Positions 49,321-57,877 of a stretch of DNA of 64,000 nucleotides are shown here, in pieces. The first letter of the stretch is position 1, and every line of letters begins with the position of its first letter. Under the pieces are notes generated by a model. The model did not search any database. It was not told the DNA's origin and was given only the letters and a program-made list of their open reading frames with translations. A program made the position numbers and the translations under genes. The stretch is from JBQTIY01 sp052387675 (GTDB lineage: Bacteria; Planctomycetota; B15-G4), in contig JBQTIY010000014.1 of assembly GCA_052387675.1 (NCBI GenBank), positions 1 to 64,000 of the forward strand, read 5' to 3'.

Positions 49321-49369
49321 AGAAAAATGGTGACTTAGCGTCACTCCCACCGTCAGGACGGTGCTAAGG
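49321..49369 (-). terminator. terminator-like hairpin with competing fold upstream of queD
   Basis: On the minus strand the hairpin GTGAC-GCTAA-GTCAC (49344-49330) is followed by CATTTTTC. The loop GCTAA is complementary to TTAGC at 49367-49363, and the extended pairing CTTAGC/GCTAAG would break the hairpin. A second stem, CACCGT/ACGGTG (49348-49363), lies between. This is the geometry of an attenuator, but the proposed queD promoter lies downstream, so the transcript it would act on is unknown. Confidence 0.3.
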
Positions 49370-49541
49370 ACCCGGCATGGTTTCGGCGTGGCTGAGGTCA
49401 GCCGCCTTAGACACATCGGCCAAGCTTGATGCTTCGCCAGGGAGTTTGACAGCCGTGGTACGATCGCCCCTTTCCCCATGGCCCGCCGATTCGGCCCACG
49501 GGGAAGCCGGGCCGCTGCCTAACCTTCCCAGGAAACTCACG

Positions 49542-49742
49542 ATGACCACACTCGAACTTTGCGCCAAGCTGGAAAGCGTCAGCGCCGGCGACGTCGCCAC
49601 ACTGTTCTTCAAGGACGGCGAGGTCATCCGCGGCGGCATGCTCTACAACCCGATCCAGCAGCGCGGGGTGATCATCGATCCGGGCACCGAGACCCAGCGC
49701 CGTTTCGAGGCCAGCGAAGTCGCCAAGGTCTGGCGTCGCTGA
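49542..49742 (+). CDS. small conserved-looking hypothetical protein, 66 aa
   Basis: I do not recognise a family. The 66-residue protein MTTLELCAKLESVSAGDV... is acidic to neutral and probably a small beta barrel (ATLFFKDGEVIRGGML, RGVIIDPGTETQRRFEASEV). An AGGAAA ribosome-binding site precedes the ATG at 49542; an upstream in-frame extension from 49377 is low-complexity. A TACGAT box at 49459-49464 could be its promoter. It is flanked by 263 bp upstream and 106 bp downstream without genes. Confidence 0.65.
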   Translation: MTTLELCAKLESVSAGDVATLFFKDGEVIRGGMLYNPIQQRGVIIDPGTETQRRFEASEVAKVWRR

Positions 49743-49848
49743 GCCAAGGCCAGCCGGCCGGCCAGTCCCCGCCGCAACGCTCCGGGCCCCTGTCAGGGTT
49801 TCGCCGCGGAGTCCTGGAGGGTGACGGTCAGGCCCTCAGGGCACGATC

Positions 49849-52800
49849 GTGAACCCCGCTCTCAGCGCGCCTTCCAGCCTCGGCCTGCCCGGTTTCTCAC
49901 CGGCGGACCTGCATGACCCGGCGGGTCTGACTCGCCTCATGGCCGCCTTTCGCGCCGCGCTGAGCGAACGCGATCCCGGCCTAGCCCAACGCTACGCGCA
50001 GTGGCTCGCCGAGGGGGCGCCTGCCCTAGCCGAGGGGGCGTCTGCTAAAGCTGAGTCGGAACTCCTGATCGAAGTCAGCCGGCACGTGTCGGCCTTCCTG
50101 GCCCGGCTCTTTGGCCTGGAGGCGGAGGCGGCAGCGCATCGCCAGCGCGTGCTCGAACAGCGCCGGCGCTTCCTGTTTCGCAAGAGCTTCGTGGCCAAGC
50201 GGGCCGCGAAACGGCCGGCGCCGGCAGCCTCAGCCGGCGCAGAGCCGAGCGCAGAGCCGAGCGCAGAGCACACCGACGATCTGGCCGCGATCGAGCTGAA
50301 GCTGGCCGCGCTCCTCGGCGCGCCGCTCGACGAACAGCGCCTGGCCGACGCAGTTCTCGCGCGCTTGGAAGCCGCCGGCACGGCCACGGTTTCCGATCCC
50401 CTGCTCGAACTGGCCGAGCGCTTCGTGCTGGCCTGCCGCGAGAAGCATGCGCACCGCGACTGGGCCTCGCTGCACCTCCCGCACAGGGTGAACTGGAGCG
50501 CGCTCGTGCCGCTCGAGCCCGCGCCCGACGTGGCGCCCGACGCCGTGCGCGGCCCCGACAGCGCGCGCCGGCCGCGTGATGGCTTTGCGCTCACCGACGA
50601 TCGCGGGCCGCTCTCGCAGCGGCTCGGCCAGATCGACACCTGCCTCTTCTGTCACGAACGCGGCGTGGACAGTTGCCGTCACGGCCTGCGTGACAAGCAG
50701 GGCGCGGTGAAGAGCAATCCGCTGGAGATTCCGCTCGAAGGCTGCCCTCTCGACGAGCGCATCTCCGAATCGCACCGGCTCGCCGACGAGGGCGACCCGC
50801 TCGCGGCCCTGGCGCTGGTGGTCATCGACAATCCCATGTGCCCCGGCACCGGCCATCGCATCTGCAACGACTGCATGAAGGCCTGCATCTTCCAGAACCA
50901 GGAGCCGGTCGACATTCCGCGCATCGAAACGGGCACGCTCACCGACACGCTCGCGCTGCCCTTCGGCGTCGAGGTCTACGGCCTGCTCACGCGCTGGAAT
51001 CCGCTGAATCGCGCGCGCCCGCACGCGCTGCCTTACAACGGCCTCAATGTGCTGGTCGTCGGGCTGGGGCCGGCCGGCTACACGCTGGCGCACTACCTGC
51101 TCAACGAGGGCTTCGGCGTCATCGGCATTGATGGCCTCAAGATCGAGCCGCTGCCCGAGCACCTGCTCGGCCGGCCCGCGCCGCCGCTCATCCGCGACTG
51201 GTCCTCGCTCACGGCGCCGCTCGACGAGCGCGTGCCCTCGGGCTTCGGCGGCGTCTCCGAGTACGGCATCACCGTGCGCTGGGACAAGAACTTCCTGCGC
51301 CTCATGCATCTCACGCTGGCGCGGCGCCCCTGCTTCCAGATCTACGGCGGTGTGCGCTTCGGCGGCACGCTCACCCTGCAAGATGTCTGGGATCTGGGCT
51401 GCCACCATGTCGCGATGGCCACGGGCGCCGGACGGCCGACCATTATCGACATGCAGAACAACCTCACGCGCGGCGTGCGCAAGGCCTCTGACTTCCTAAT
51501 GAACCTGCAGTTGTCGGGCGCCTTCCAGCGCGGATCGCTGGCCAATCTGCAGGTGGAGTTGCCCGCGCTGGTGGTGGGCGGCGGGCTCACCGCCATCGAC
51601 ACGGCCACCGAGCTGCTCGCCTACTATCCGGTGCAGGTCGAGCGCCTGCTCGAGCGCCACGAGCGCTTGGTGGCCGAGTCCACCGAGAGTGAGGTCTTGG
51701 CGCGCCTGTCGCCCGCCGAGCGCGAGATTCACGACCGCTTCCTGGCGCACGCGCGCGCGCTGCGCGAAGAGCGCCTGGCCGCCGCCGAGCAGCACCGCGC
51801 ACCCGACTTCGTGCCCCTGCTGCGCGACTGGGGCGGCGTAACGATCTGCTACCGCAAGGCCCTCTCCGACGCGCCGGCCTACCGCCTGAATCACGAGGAA
51901 GTCATCAAGGCCTTCGAGGAGGGCATCGCCTTTCTCGGCGGCGTGGCGCCGCTGCAGGCCGTCGACGACCGGCACGACGCGCTCAAGGCCGTGGTCTTCG
52001 ACCGGCTGGCCGTGGACGACCGCGGCCGTTGGCGCAGCACCGGCGAAACGCTCACGCTCCCAGCGCGCTCGCTCTTCATCGCCGCCGGCACCAGCCCGAA
52101 CACGATCTACGAGAAGGAGTATCCCGGCACCTTTCGCCTGGATGCGCGCGGGCGCTTCTTCGAAACGCACGATGCACAGGGGCAGCCGGCCGCCGACGGC
52201 TTCTTCACCAGCTACGTCGTTGGCACGAGCCCCGCGGCTGGCGATCGGCGCGTCTCCTTCTACGGCGACAACCATCCGCGCTGGGCCGGCAATGTGGTCA
52301 AGGCCATGGCCTCGGCCAAGCACGGCTATCCCGCCGTCGTGGCGCACTTTGCACAGGAGCTCGCCGCGCTGCGGCCCGCCGATCAGCCCGCCCGCGAGCA
52401 GGCCTGGGCCGCGCTGCGCGCCCGCTTCGACGACCAGATCCTGGCTCGCGTGGTGAGCGTCGAGCGACTCACTCCGACCATCGTCGAGGTCGTCGTGCGC
52501 GCGCCGCTGGCCGCCCGGCACTTCAAGCCCGGCCAGTTCTATCGCCTGCAGAACTACGAGAGCCGCGCGCCGATCCTGGACGGCAGCCGGCTGGTCATGG
52601 AGGGCTTGGCCCTCACTGGCGCCTGGGTGGACAAGCCGCAGGGGCTGCTCGCGCTCATCGTGCTGGAGATGGGCGGCAGCAGCAATCTCTGCGCGCTGCT
52701 CAAGCAGGGCGAAGAGGTCGTGGTCATGGGCCCCACCGGCACGCCCACCGAGATCCCGCGCGGCGAAACCGTCGCGCTCATCGGCGGCGGCCTGGGCAAT

Positions 52801-53508
52801 GCCGTGCTCTTCTCCATCGCCGGCGCGCTGAAGGCCGCCGGCAACCGCGTGCTCTATTTCGCGGGCTACCGGCACAGCCGCGATGTCTTCAAACGCGCAC
52901 AGATCGAAGAGGGCACCGACGCCGTCATCTGGTGCTGCGACGCCGGCCCGGACATCGCCGTGAGCCGCCCCACCGACCGTTTCTTCTCCGGCAATCTCGT
53001 GGCTGCGATGGAGGCCTGCGGGCGCGGCGAACTCGGAGCGCTGCCTGTGGCACTGCGCGACTGCCGCCGGCTCATCGTCATTGGCAGCGACGGCCTCATG
53101 CGCGCCGTGACCGAGGCCCGCCGCGGCCGGCTGGCCCCCTACTTGGGCCCGCACGTGGCCATCGGCAGCATCAACTCACCGATGCAGTGCATGCTCAAGG
53201 AAGTCTGCGCACAATGCCTGCAGCGCCATGTGGACCCGGCCACCGGCCGCCAGGTGGAGCCGGTCTTCTCCTGCTTCAACCAGGACCAACTGCTCGATGC
53301 GGTGGACTTCGGCAATCTGCACGAGCGGCTGTCCGCCAACAGCGTGCTGGAGAAGGCCACCGCGCGCTGGCTAACGCATCTGCTGGCCTGCCCCGGCCCG
53401 CCCGCCGGCTATGATCAGCGCTCAGATCCACGCCCGAGTCAGGGCGCAGATCAGCGCCCCGCGCCGGCGGCACAGCCGGCGCCCCGCCCAGGAGTTCCGC
53501 CCCGATGA
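49849..53508 (+). CDS. GltD-like/PyrK-like fusion: Fe-S flavoprotein NAD(P) oxidoreductase (Nfn-like)
   Basis: A 1219-residue soluble redox protein. Residues 1-255 are helical, without recognised family. Residues 265-350 contain eight cysteines (CLFCHERGVDSC, GCPLDE, MCPGTGHRICNDCMKAC) as in the two-cluster N-terminus of GltD/NfnB. Residues 400-880 form a two-nucleotide-site flavoprotein with VLVVGLGPAGYTLAHY (FAD) and ALVVGGGLTAIDTATE (NAD(P)). From about 880 there is a ferredoxin-reductase/PyrK-like part with FKPGQFYRLQNYES (flavin), VALIGGGLGNAVLFS (NAD) and a [2Fe-2S] motif CMLKEVCAQC...C. This is both halves of electron-bifurcating NfnB and NfnA in one chain. GTG start at 49849. The stop overlaps an Fe-S carrier gene. 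Confidence 0.88.
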   Translation: MNPALSAPSSLGLPGFSPADLHDPAGLTRLMAAFRAALSERDPGLAQRYAQWLAEGAPALAEGASAKAESELLIEVSRHVSAFLARLFGLEAEAAAHRQRVLEQRRRFLFRKSFVAKRAAKRPAPAASAGAEPSAEPSAEHTDDLAAIELKLAALLGAPLDEQRLADAVLARLEAAGTATVSDPLLELAERFVLACREKHAHRDWASLHLPHRVNWSALVPLEPAPDVAPDAVRGPDSARRPRDGFALTDDRGPLSQRLGQIDTCLFCHERGVDSCRHGLRDKQGAVKSNPLEIPLEGCPLDERISESHRLADEGDPLAALALVVIDNPMCPGTGHRICNDCMKACIFQNQEPVDIPRIETGTLTDTLALPFGVEVYGLLTRWNPLNRARPHALPYNGLNVLVVGLGPAGYTLAHYLLNEGFGVIGIDGLKIEPLPEHLLGRPAPPLIRDWSSLTAPLDERVPSGFGGVSEYGITVRWDKNFLRLMHLTLARRPCFQIYGGVRFGGTLTLQDVWDLGCHHVAMATGAGRPTIIDMQNNLTRGVRKASDFLMNLQLSGAFQRGSLANLQVELPALVVGGGLTAIDTATELLAYYPVQVERLLERHERLVAESTESEVLARLSPAEREIHDRFLAHARALREERLAAAEQHRAPDFVPLLRDWGGVTICYRKALSDAPAYRLNHEEVIKAFEEGIAFLGGVAPLQAVDDRHDALKAVVFDRLAVDDRGRWRSTGETLTLPARSLFIAAGTSPNTIYEKEYPGTFRLDARGRFFETHDAQGQPAADGFFTSYVVGTSPAAGDRRVSFYGDNHPRWAGNVVKAMASAKHGYPAVVAHFAQELAALRPADQPAREQAWAALRARFDDQILARVVSVERLTPTIVEVVVRAPLAARHFKPGQFYRLQNYESRAPILDGSRLVMEGLALTGAWVDKPQGLLALIVLEMGGSSNLCALLKQGEEVVVMGPTGTPTEIPRGETVALIGGGLGNAVLFSIAGALKAAGNRVLYFAGYRHSRDVFKRAQIEEGTDAVIWCCDAGPDIAVSRPTDRFFSGNLVAAMEACGRGELGALPVALRDCRRLIVIGSDGLMRAVTEARRGRLAPYLGPHVAIGSINSPMQCMLKEVCAQCLQRHVDPATGRQVEPVFSCFNQDQLLDAVDFGNLHERLSANSVLEKATARWLTHLLACPGPPAGYDQRSDPRPSQGADQRPAPAAQPAPRPGVPPR

Positions 53509-53831
53509 TCACTGTCACCGAAAAGGCCATCGCCGAAGTTAAGCGCATCATCCAGGACCAGGGCCTGGAGGCCGGCACCTTCCTGCGCCTGGGCGTCACC
53601 GGCGGAGGCTGCAGCGGCTTCTCCTACGTGCTGGGCTTCGATGCCAAGGCCAAGCCCTCCGACATCGTGGCCGAGTTCCACGGCCTCAAGGTGGCGCTCG
53701 ATGGCGAAGCCGCGCCCTACGTCGACAACACCGTGCTGGACTTCAACGACGGCGTGATGAACCGCGGCTTCGTGTTCAACAACCCGAACGCCAGCGGCAC
53801 CTGCGGCTGCGGCACGTCCTTCTCGGTCTAA
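53505..53831 (+). CDS. A-type Fe-S carrier protein (IscA/ErpA family), second copy
   Basis: A 108-residue carrier with cysteines in TGGGCSGFSYV and GTCGCGTSF, the three-Cys signature. It has no N-terminal extension, unlike the paralogue at 39203, and is closer to ErpA in length. It is translationally coupled (ATGA) to the large Fe-S flavoprotein upstream, which with at least three predicted clusters is an obvious client. Confidence 0.95.
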   Translation: MITVTEKAIAEVKRIIQDQGLEAGTFLRLGVTGGGCSGFSYVLGFDAKAKPSDIVAEFHGLKVALDGEAAPYVDNTVLDFNDGVMNRGFVFNNPNASGTCGCGTSFSV

Positions 53832-53870
53832 GCGCGGCAGCGAGAGCCGCGCTCGCGGCTCCGCAGTGCT

Positions 53871-56423
53871 TTAGCGCGACCGAGATTCCTTAGGCGGCTT
53901 GGCGCGCGGCGGACGCGCACTGGGGCTGCCCGGACCGCGGGTGGGCACGCCTTCGCGCGGCGCTCCCTCGCGGGGCTGCCCCTCACGCGGCCGGCCGCGA
54001 CGCGGACGATCGGCGCCCGGCCCAGCGGCCTCGCGGCCCGGCCCGGCCTCGCGACCAGGTCCCGCTTCGCGGCGACCGGGTCCTGCTTCGCGATTGGGTC
54101 CTGACTCGCGGCCCGGCCCTGCGTCGCGACCGGGACCAGCGTCGCGGCGGGGCCGGCCGCCTTCACGCCGGCCGCCTTCGCCAGCACCACCCTCGCGCGG
54201 TGCTCCTTCGCCGCGACCCCGCGGCGGACCGCGCCGGCGGGGCGCCGTCTTCTCGTAGAGGCGTTCGAGCACGCTGTCGTGGGGCGACAAGCGCAACCCC
54301 TCTTCCACCGCTTGAGCCGCGGCCTTCTTGTGATGCAGCGCCAGCAGGCAGCGCGCGCGATAGCCGTGCACCGCCGCGTTGTGCTCGCGCTCGCTGAGGT
54401 CGCCCGGCTGGCGCAACAGCGCGCGGTCCAGCGCGCCCAGCGCCGGCGCCCAGCGCGAAAAGCCCACTTCAAAGCGTCCGCGGTCGAACCAGAAGGCCAC
54501 ATCGCCGTCGGCGGCGTGCTCGCCGGCTTCGAAGAGTTGCGCCACGACCAGCGGCCCCATCGGGCTCTGGCGCACAGCACGAATGAGTTCGGAGGGCCGA
54601 TGGAACACGGTGGGATCGGCCACGCTGCCGCCAGGCAAGGTCTTGAGCAAGTCGATAGCGATCGCGTCGCGCGTGGCATCGTCAGTGGCCAAAAGGCCAA
54701 AGGCCTCGGCCGCCACGACTGGGTGACGCGTGCGCACGGCCGTCGCGCCGGCCGCCACCAAGCTGAGGTCCAGCGGCTTGAGCACGCGCGCCTCGAGTTC
54801 CGATTCAGCCAGGCCCAGCACGGCTGCGAGGTGCTTGCGTCCGAGCGACATGCCGTGCCGGTGCACGAGCGCCGTGGCGAGATAGGCCCGGCGCAGCAGC
54901 GCCGCCTCGCCGCGCGTGTTGAGCGCCAGCAGCCGCGCTTCGACGGCCTGTCCGACGCTGCCCACGCCGCGCGCCTGCGCGATGCGATCCATGAGGCAGC
55001 GGTCGCCGCCGGTCATGGCCTCGGCTGCACTCTCGGCACTCTGGCCCGCACCCAGGCGGCCGCGCGTGGCGAGGCCCGCGGCAATCGCGCGCGCATCCTC
55101 GGCCTGCAGGCCGGCCATGGTCACATCCAGCAGTGTGGACGTGCGCCGAATGCGGTGATCCAGACCGGAGCGCTCCCAGGCATCGCTCTCCGCCGCGAGC
55201 AGGAAGCGCGCCTTGCCGCCGCCGTGCGCCGCGAGGTGGTTCACCAGCGAGGGCAGCGAGTCGAGCTGATCGGCGTCGTCGGCCACGAAGATCGCGATGG
55301 CCTCGTCACGCTCTTCGGGCACGTAGCGCTCGGGCAGGCCTGCTCCGAACTCGCGCCAGAAAACGCGCTGCCCGGACTCGGCCAGCTCCCAAGCCACGCG
55401 GCGCAGCATGGTGGTCTTGCCTTCGCCGCGGCGGCCGCGCACCAGGGCGATGCGCGTCTGGCCCGGCTCGGTGGCAGCCAGCAGGAACTCCTTGATCTTG
55501 GCGCTGACCGCGCGCGGGGCGTCGGCGCCGGCCCGAATGGTCTCCCAGGACGAGGAGTCGCCGCGGTCGAAGAGCTCGAGCGCGAGCGCGTCGGGCAGCC
55601 GCACAGAGGAGCGCACGGCCCCGTTGAGCTCGGTGAAGCCGCGCGGCGGATTGCCCGAAGCCGGCTTGGGCACTTCGAGGTCTTCCAGCAGCGAGGCCAG
55701 CTCGGCCAGCACAGCGCTGGGCGTCATGTCGGCCGGATACTCAATGACCTGCGTGCCGTAGTGCATCGACGCGCGCAGCGCCGTCGACGGATCCGTCTCG
55801 CCCGCCTTGACCAGCGCGATGTTGGGCGGCACATGGCCGTTGAAGCAGCGGCTCACATCCTCGAGCAGCTCGATGAGATCGGGATCGTCCATCGAGAAAC
55901 CGGAGAAGAGCACCGTGCGTGAGAAACTCGTGCGCAGGAATTTCTGGTAGCGGCTATCGGGCTTGGCGAGCGCCTTGCGATCCTTGTTGGTGAGCACCAG
56001 CGAGGCCGGCTCATCGGCCGCACCGCACAGGCGCATGACGAAGGGCTCTTTGCGTTCCCAGGCGCTGGCGAGGCCCTTGCTGTCGGGGCCGAAGAGACGC
56101 GGCTCTTCGCCGGGCAGGGCCGAGAGCTGGCCCACGTTGCTGACGCCGGTGGTCAGGAAGCCCGGCTGACGCAGCGCGAAGAGCGCGGTGAGACCCGGGT
56201 CGGCGTGGCTCTGGCAGCGCGCGTCGCCGGCGAGGGCCGCGCGGTCGGCGGGCGGAATGGCGCCGGCCGGATTGCCGGCAGTCAGGGCGGCGCGCAACTG
56301 GGCGCGCGAGGAGAGGGCCGCGCTGCCATGCCGAGGCCCCACGACGACAGCGAGCTTGCGGCTCCGGGTGGCGGTGCGCAGCATGCGGAACACGCCCGCA
56401 TCGATCCAACGAGGCTTCGTCAT
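53871..56423 (-). CDS. degenerate SIR2-like / P-loop NTPase protein with Arg-Gly-Pro-rich tail
   Basis: An 850-residue protein in three parts. Residues 20-245 follow the SIR2_2 fold: KLAVVVGPRHGS, GFLTTGVSN, MRLCGAADEPASLVLTNKD and TVLFSGFSMDDPDL. The usual catalytic TTNYD is TTGVS and the KLHG His is Cys (RLCG), so NADase activity is probably lost. Residues 325-700 are a STAND/AAA-type NTPase with Walker A GRRGEGKTT (330-338) and Walker B IAIFVADDAD, followed by helical repeats (TPR-like near 690-720). Residues 727-850 are disordered, with a six-residue motif, GREAGP, repeated about seven times. ATG 56423 is chosen; GTG 56477 is possible. The layout resembles SIR2-STAND antiphage proteins, but no other defence gene is adjacent. 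Confidence 0.75.
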   Translation of the reverse strand: MTKPRWIDAGVFRMLRTATRSRKLAVVVGPRHGSAALSSRAQLRAALTAGNPAGAIPPADRAALAGDARCQSHADPGLTALFALRQPGFLTTGVSNVGQLSALPGEEPRLFGPDSKGLASAWERKEPFVMRLCGAADEPASLVLTNKDRKALAKPDSRYQKFLRTSFSRTVLFSGFSMDDPDLIELLEDVSRCFNGHVPPNIALVKAGETDPSTALRASMHYGTQVIEYPADMTPSAVLAELASLLEDLEVPKPASGNPPRGFTELNGAVRSSVRLPDALALELFDRGDSSSWETIRAGADAPRAVSAKIKEFLLAATEPGQTRIALVRGRRGEGKTTMLRRVAWELAESGQRVFWREFGAGLPERYVPEERDEAIAIFVADDADQLDSLPSLVNHLAAHGGGKARFLLAAESDAWERSGLDHRIRRTSTLLDVTMAGLQAEDARAIAAGLATRGRLGAGQSAESAAEAMTGGDRCLMDRIAQARGVGSVGQAVEARLLALNTRGEAALLRRAYLATALVHRHGMSLGRKHLAAVLGLAESELEARVLKPLDLSLVAAGATAVRTRHPVVAAEAFGLLATDDATRDAIAIDLLKTLPGGSVADPTVFHRPSELIRAVRQSPMGPLVVAQLFEAGEHAADGDVAFWFDRGRFEVGFSRWAPALGALDRALLRQPGDLSEREHNAAVHGYRARCLLALHHKKAAAQAVEEGLRLSPHDSVLERLYEKTAPRRRGPPRGRGEGAPREGGAGEGGRREGGRPRRDAGPGRDAGPGRESGPNREAGPGRREAGPGREAGPGREAAGPGADRPRRGRPREGQPREGAPREGVPTRGPGSPSARPPRAKPPKESRSR
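54010..54150. repeat. degenerate 18-bp tandem repeats encoding the GREAGP motif
   Basis: On the plus strand units such as CGGCCCGGCCTCGCGACC recur about seven times with an 18-bp period and one 3-bp insertion. They encode the six-residue repeats in the tail of the SIR2-like protein. Unit number is likely to vary between strains because of slippage. Confidence 0.6.
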
Positions 56424-56584
56424 GGCGGTTTCGTCCGGGAGCCTGGGCGTGCCGACCGGGAAAGCCTCGAGCGGCACAAGCAGCAGGGGGCGGACAAGCT
56501 AACCGCTCCCGGCGGAGGGTGTCAACGCAGCCCCGGGCGCGTTATCACATGGGGCCCCTCGACGCCCCGGAGCCTCCACGACCC

Positions 56585-57877
56585 ATGTCCTCCTCCGCCA
56601 AGTCTCGCACTCGCGGCACCGCACGTTCTTCACGGAGCGCCGCACCGCGCGCCGCGCGTCCGCGCCTCGTCGTCGGGGCCGAGCGCTTCACTGGCAATGC
56701 CATCGTCGGGCAGTCCGGCGGGCCGACCGTGGTCATCAATCAGTCGCTCGTTGGCGTGGTGCTGGAGGCCCGGCGCCACAAGGAGATCGGCAAGGTCTTT
56801 GGCGCCCGGCATGGCGTGGCCGGCATCCTCAAGGACGATCTCCTGGATCTCTCCCGCGAGAGCGCGGCTCAGCTCGAAGCCGTGGCGCTCACGCCCGCGG
56901 CGGCCCTCGGCTCGGTGCGCAAGAAGCCCACGCGCGACGAATGCCTGGCCATGTTCGCCACCTTCCGCAAGCGCAAGGTGCGCTTCCTCTTCTACATCGG
57001 CGGCAACGACTCGGCCGAGACGGCCAACATCCTGCTGGAGTGCGCGCGCGAGCAGCAGCACCCGCTGCGCGTCTTTCATGTGCCCAAGACCATCGACAAC
57101 GATCTGCGCGTGACCGACCACTGCCCCGGCTACGGCAGCGCGGCCAAGTTTGTGGCGCAGGCCTTCCAGGGCGATGACCAGGACAACCGCTCGCTCAAGG
57201 GCATCAAGGTCAATGTCATCATGGGCCGGCACGCGGGCTTCCTCACCGCGGCCGCTGTGCTTGGGCGGCGCTTGAAGGACGACGGGCCGCACTTGGTTTA
57301 TGTGCCCGAAGTGGTCTTCGACGAGCAGCGCTTTGTGGCCGATGTGCTGGCCGTGAATGAGCGGCTAGGGCGCTGCCTCATCGCGGTGAGCGAGGGCGTA
57401 CACGGCGCCGATGGCGTGACGATCGCCGAGAAAATCGCCGCGCGCGCCGAGCGTGACGCGCACGGCAATGTGCAGCTTTCCGGCAGTGGCGCCCTGGGCG
57501 ATCACCTGGCTGGGCTGATCAAGGCGGCTCTGCCCAAGGGCCGCGTGCGCGCCGACACTTTCGGCTACCTGCAGCGTTCCTTTGCGGGCTGCGTCAGCGC
57601 CACCGATGCGCGCGAGGCGCGCCTGGTGGGCCAAGCCGCCGTGCGCTACGCCCTAAAGCACGACTCGGGCACGGTGGTCTTGCAGCGCGCCAAGGGGCGC
57701 GCCTACCAGTGCACCGCCGCGCTCACCGAGCTGTCGAACGTGGCCAAGTTCACCAAGACCATGGAGCGCGCCTGGATCAACGCGGCCGGCAACGACATCA
57801 CGCCGGCCTTCGTGAAGTACGCGGCGCCGCTGGCAGGCGAGCTGCCCCGGATGACGCGGCTCAAGGGTCTGCGCTAA
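56585..57877 (+). CDS. pfp: pyrophosphate-dependent 6-phosphofructokinase
   Basis: Interconverts fructose 6-phosphate and fructose 1,6-bisphosphate with pyrophosphate instead of ATP; 430 residues. Residues that set donor choice are PPi type: YIGGNDSAET has Asp where ATP enzymes have Gly (GGDG), and VPKTIDNDL has Lys where they have Gly. Other motifs: NAIVGQSGGPTVVINQS, VIMGRHAGFLTA and RADTFGYLQRSFAGC. The first ~30 residues are Ser/Arg/Ala-rich and may not belong; the GTG at 56519 and later starts are alternatives. Its end overlaps the convergent gene by 17 bases. Confidence 0.94.
   Translation: MSSSAKSRTRGTARSSRSAAPRAARPRLVVGAERFTGNAIVGQSGGPTVVINQSLVGVVLEARRHKEIGKVFGARHGVAGILKDDLLDLSRESAAQLEAVALTPAAALGSVRKKPTRDECLAMFATFRKRKVRFLFYIGGNDSAETANILLECAREQQHPLRVFHVPKTIDNDLRVTDHCPGYGSAAKFVAQAFQGDDQDNRSLKGIKVNVIMGRHAGFLTAAAVLGRRLKDDGPHLVYVPEVVFDEQRFVADVLAVNERLGRCLIAVSEGVHGADGVTIAEKIAARAERDAHGNVQLSGSGALGDHLAGLIKAALPKGRVRADTFGYLQRSFAGCVSATDAREARLVGQAAVRYALKHDSGTVVLQRAKGRAYQCTAALTELSNVAKFTKTMERAWINAAGNDITPAFVKYAAPLAGELPRMTRLKGLR

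Noticed and set aside
49286..49369. preQ1 riboswitch before queD
   Set aside because: No A-rich tail or C-loop pattern of preQ1-I, and no match to class II or III; the element also lies upstream of the likely promoter.
49445..49464. Strong promoter TTGACA/TACGAT before the 66-aa gene
   Set aside because: The two hexamers are only seven bases apart, so they cannot be a -35/-10 pair; the TACGAT alone is mentioned as weak evidence.
54010..54150. CRISPR-like array or binding-site array
   Set aside because: The 18-bp units are in frame and encode the GREAGP tail of a protein.
53871..56423. Full antiphage defence island
   Set aside because: Flanking genes are an Fe-S carrier and phosphofructokinase; no nuclease, toxin, integrase or tRNA is nearby, and composition does not change.
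56424..56477. GTG 56477 as the start of the SIR2-like protein
   Set aside because: No ribosome-binding site and the added 18 residues show no similarity; kept only as an alternative.
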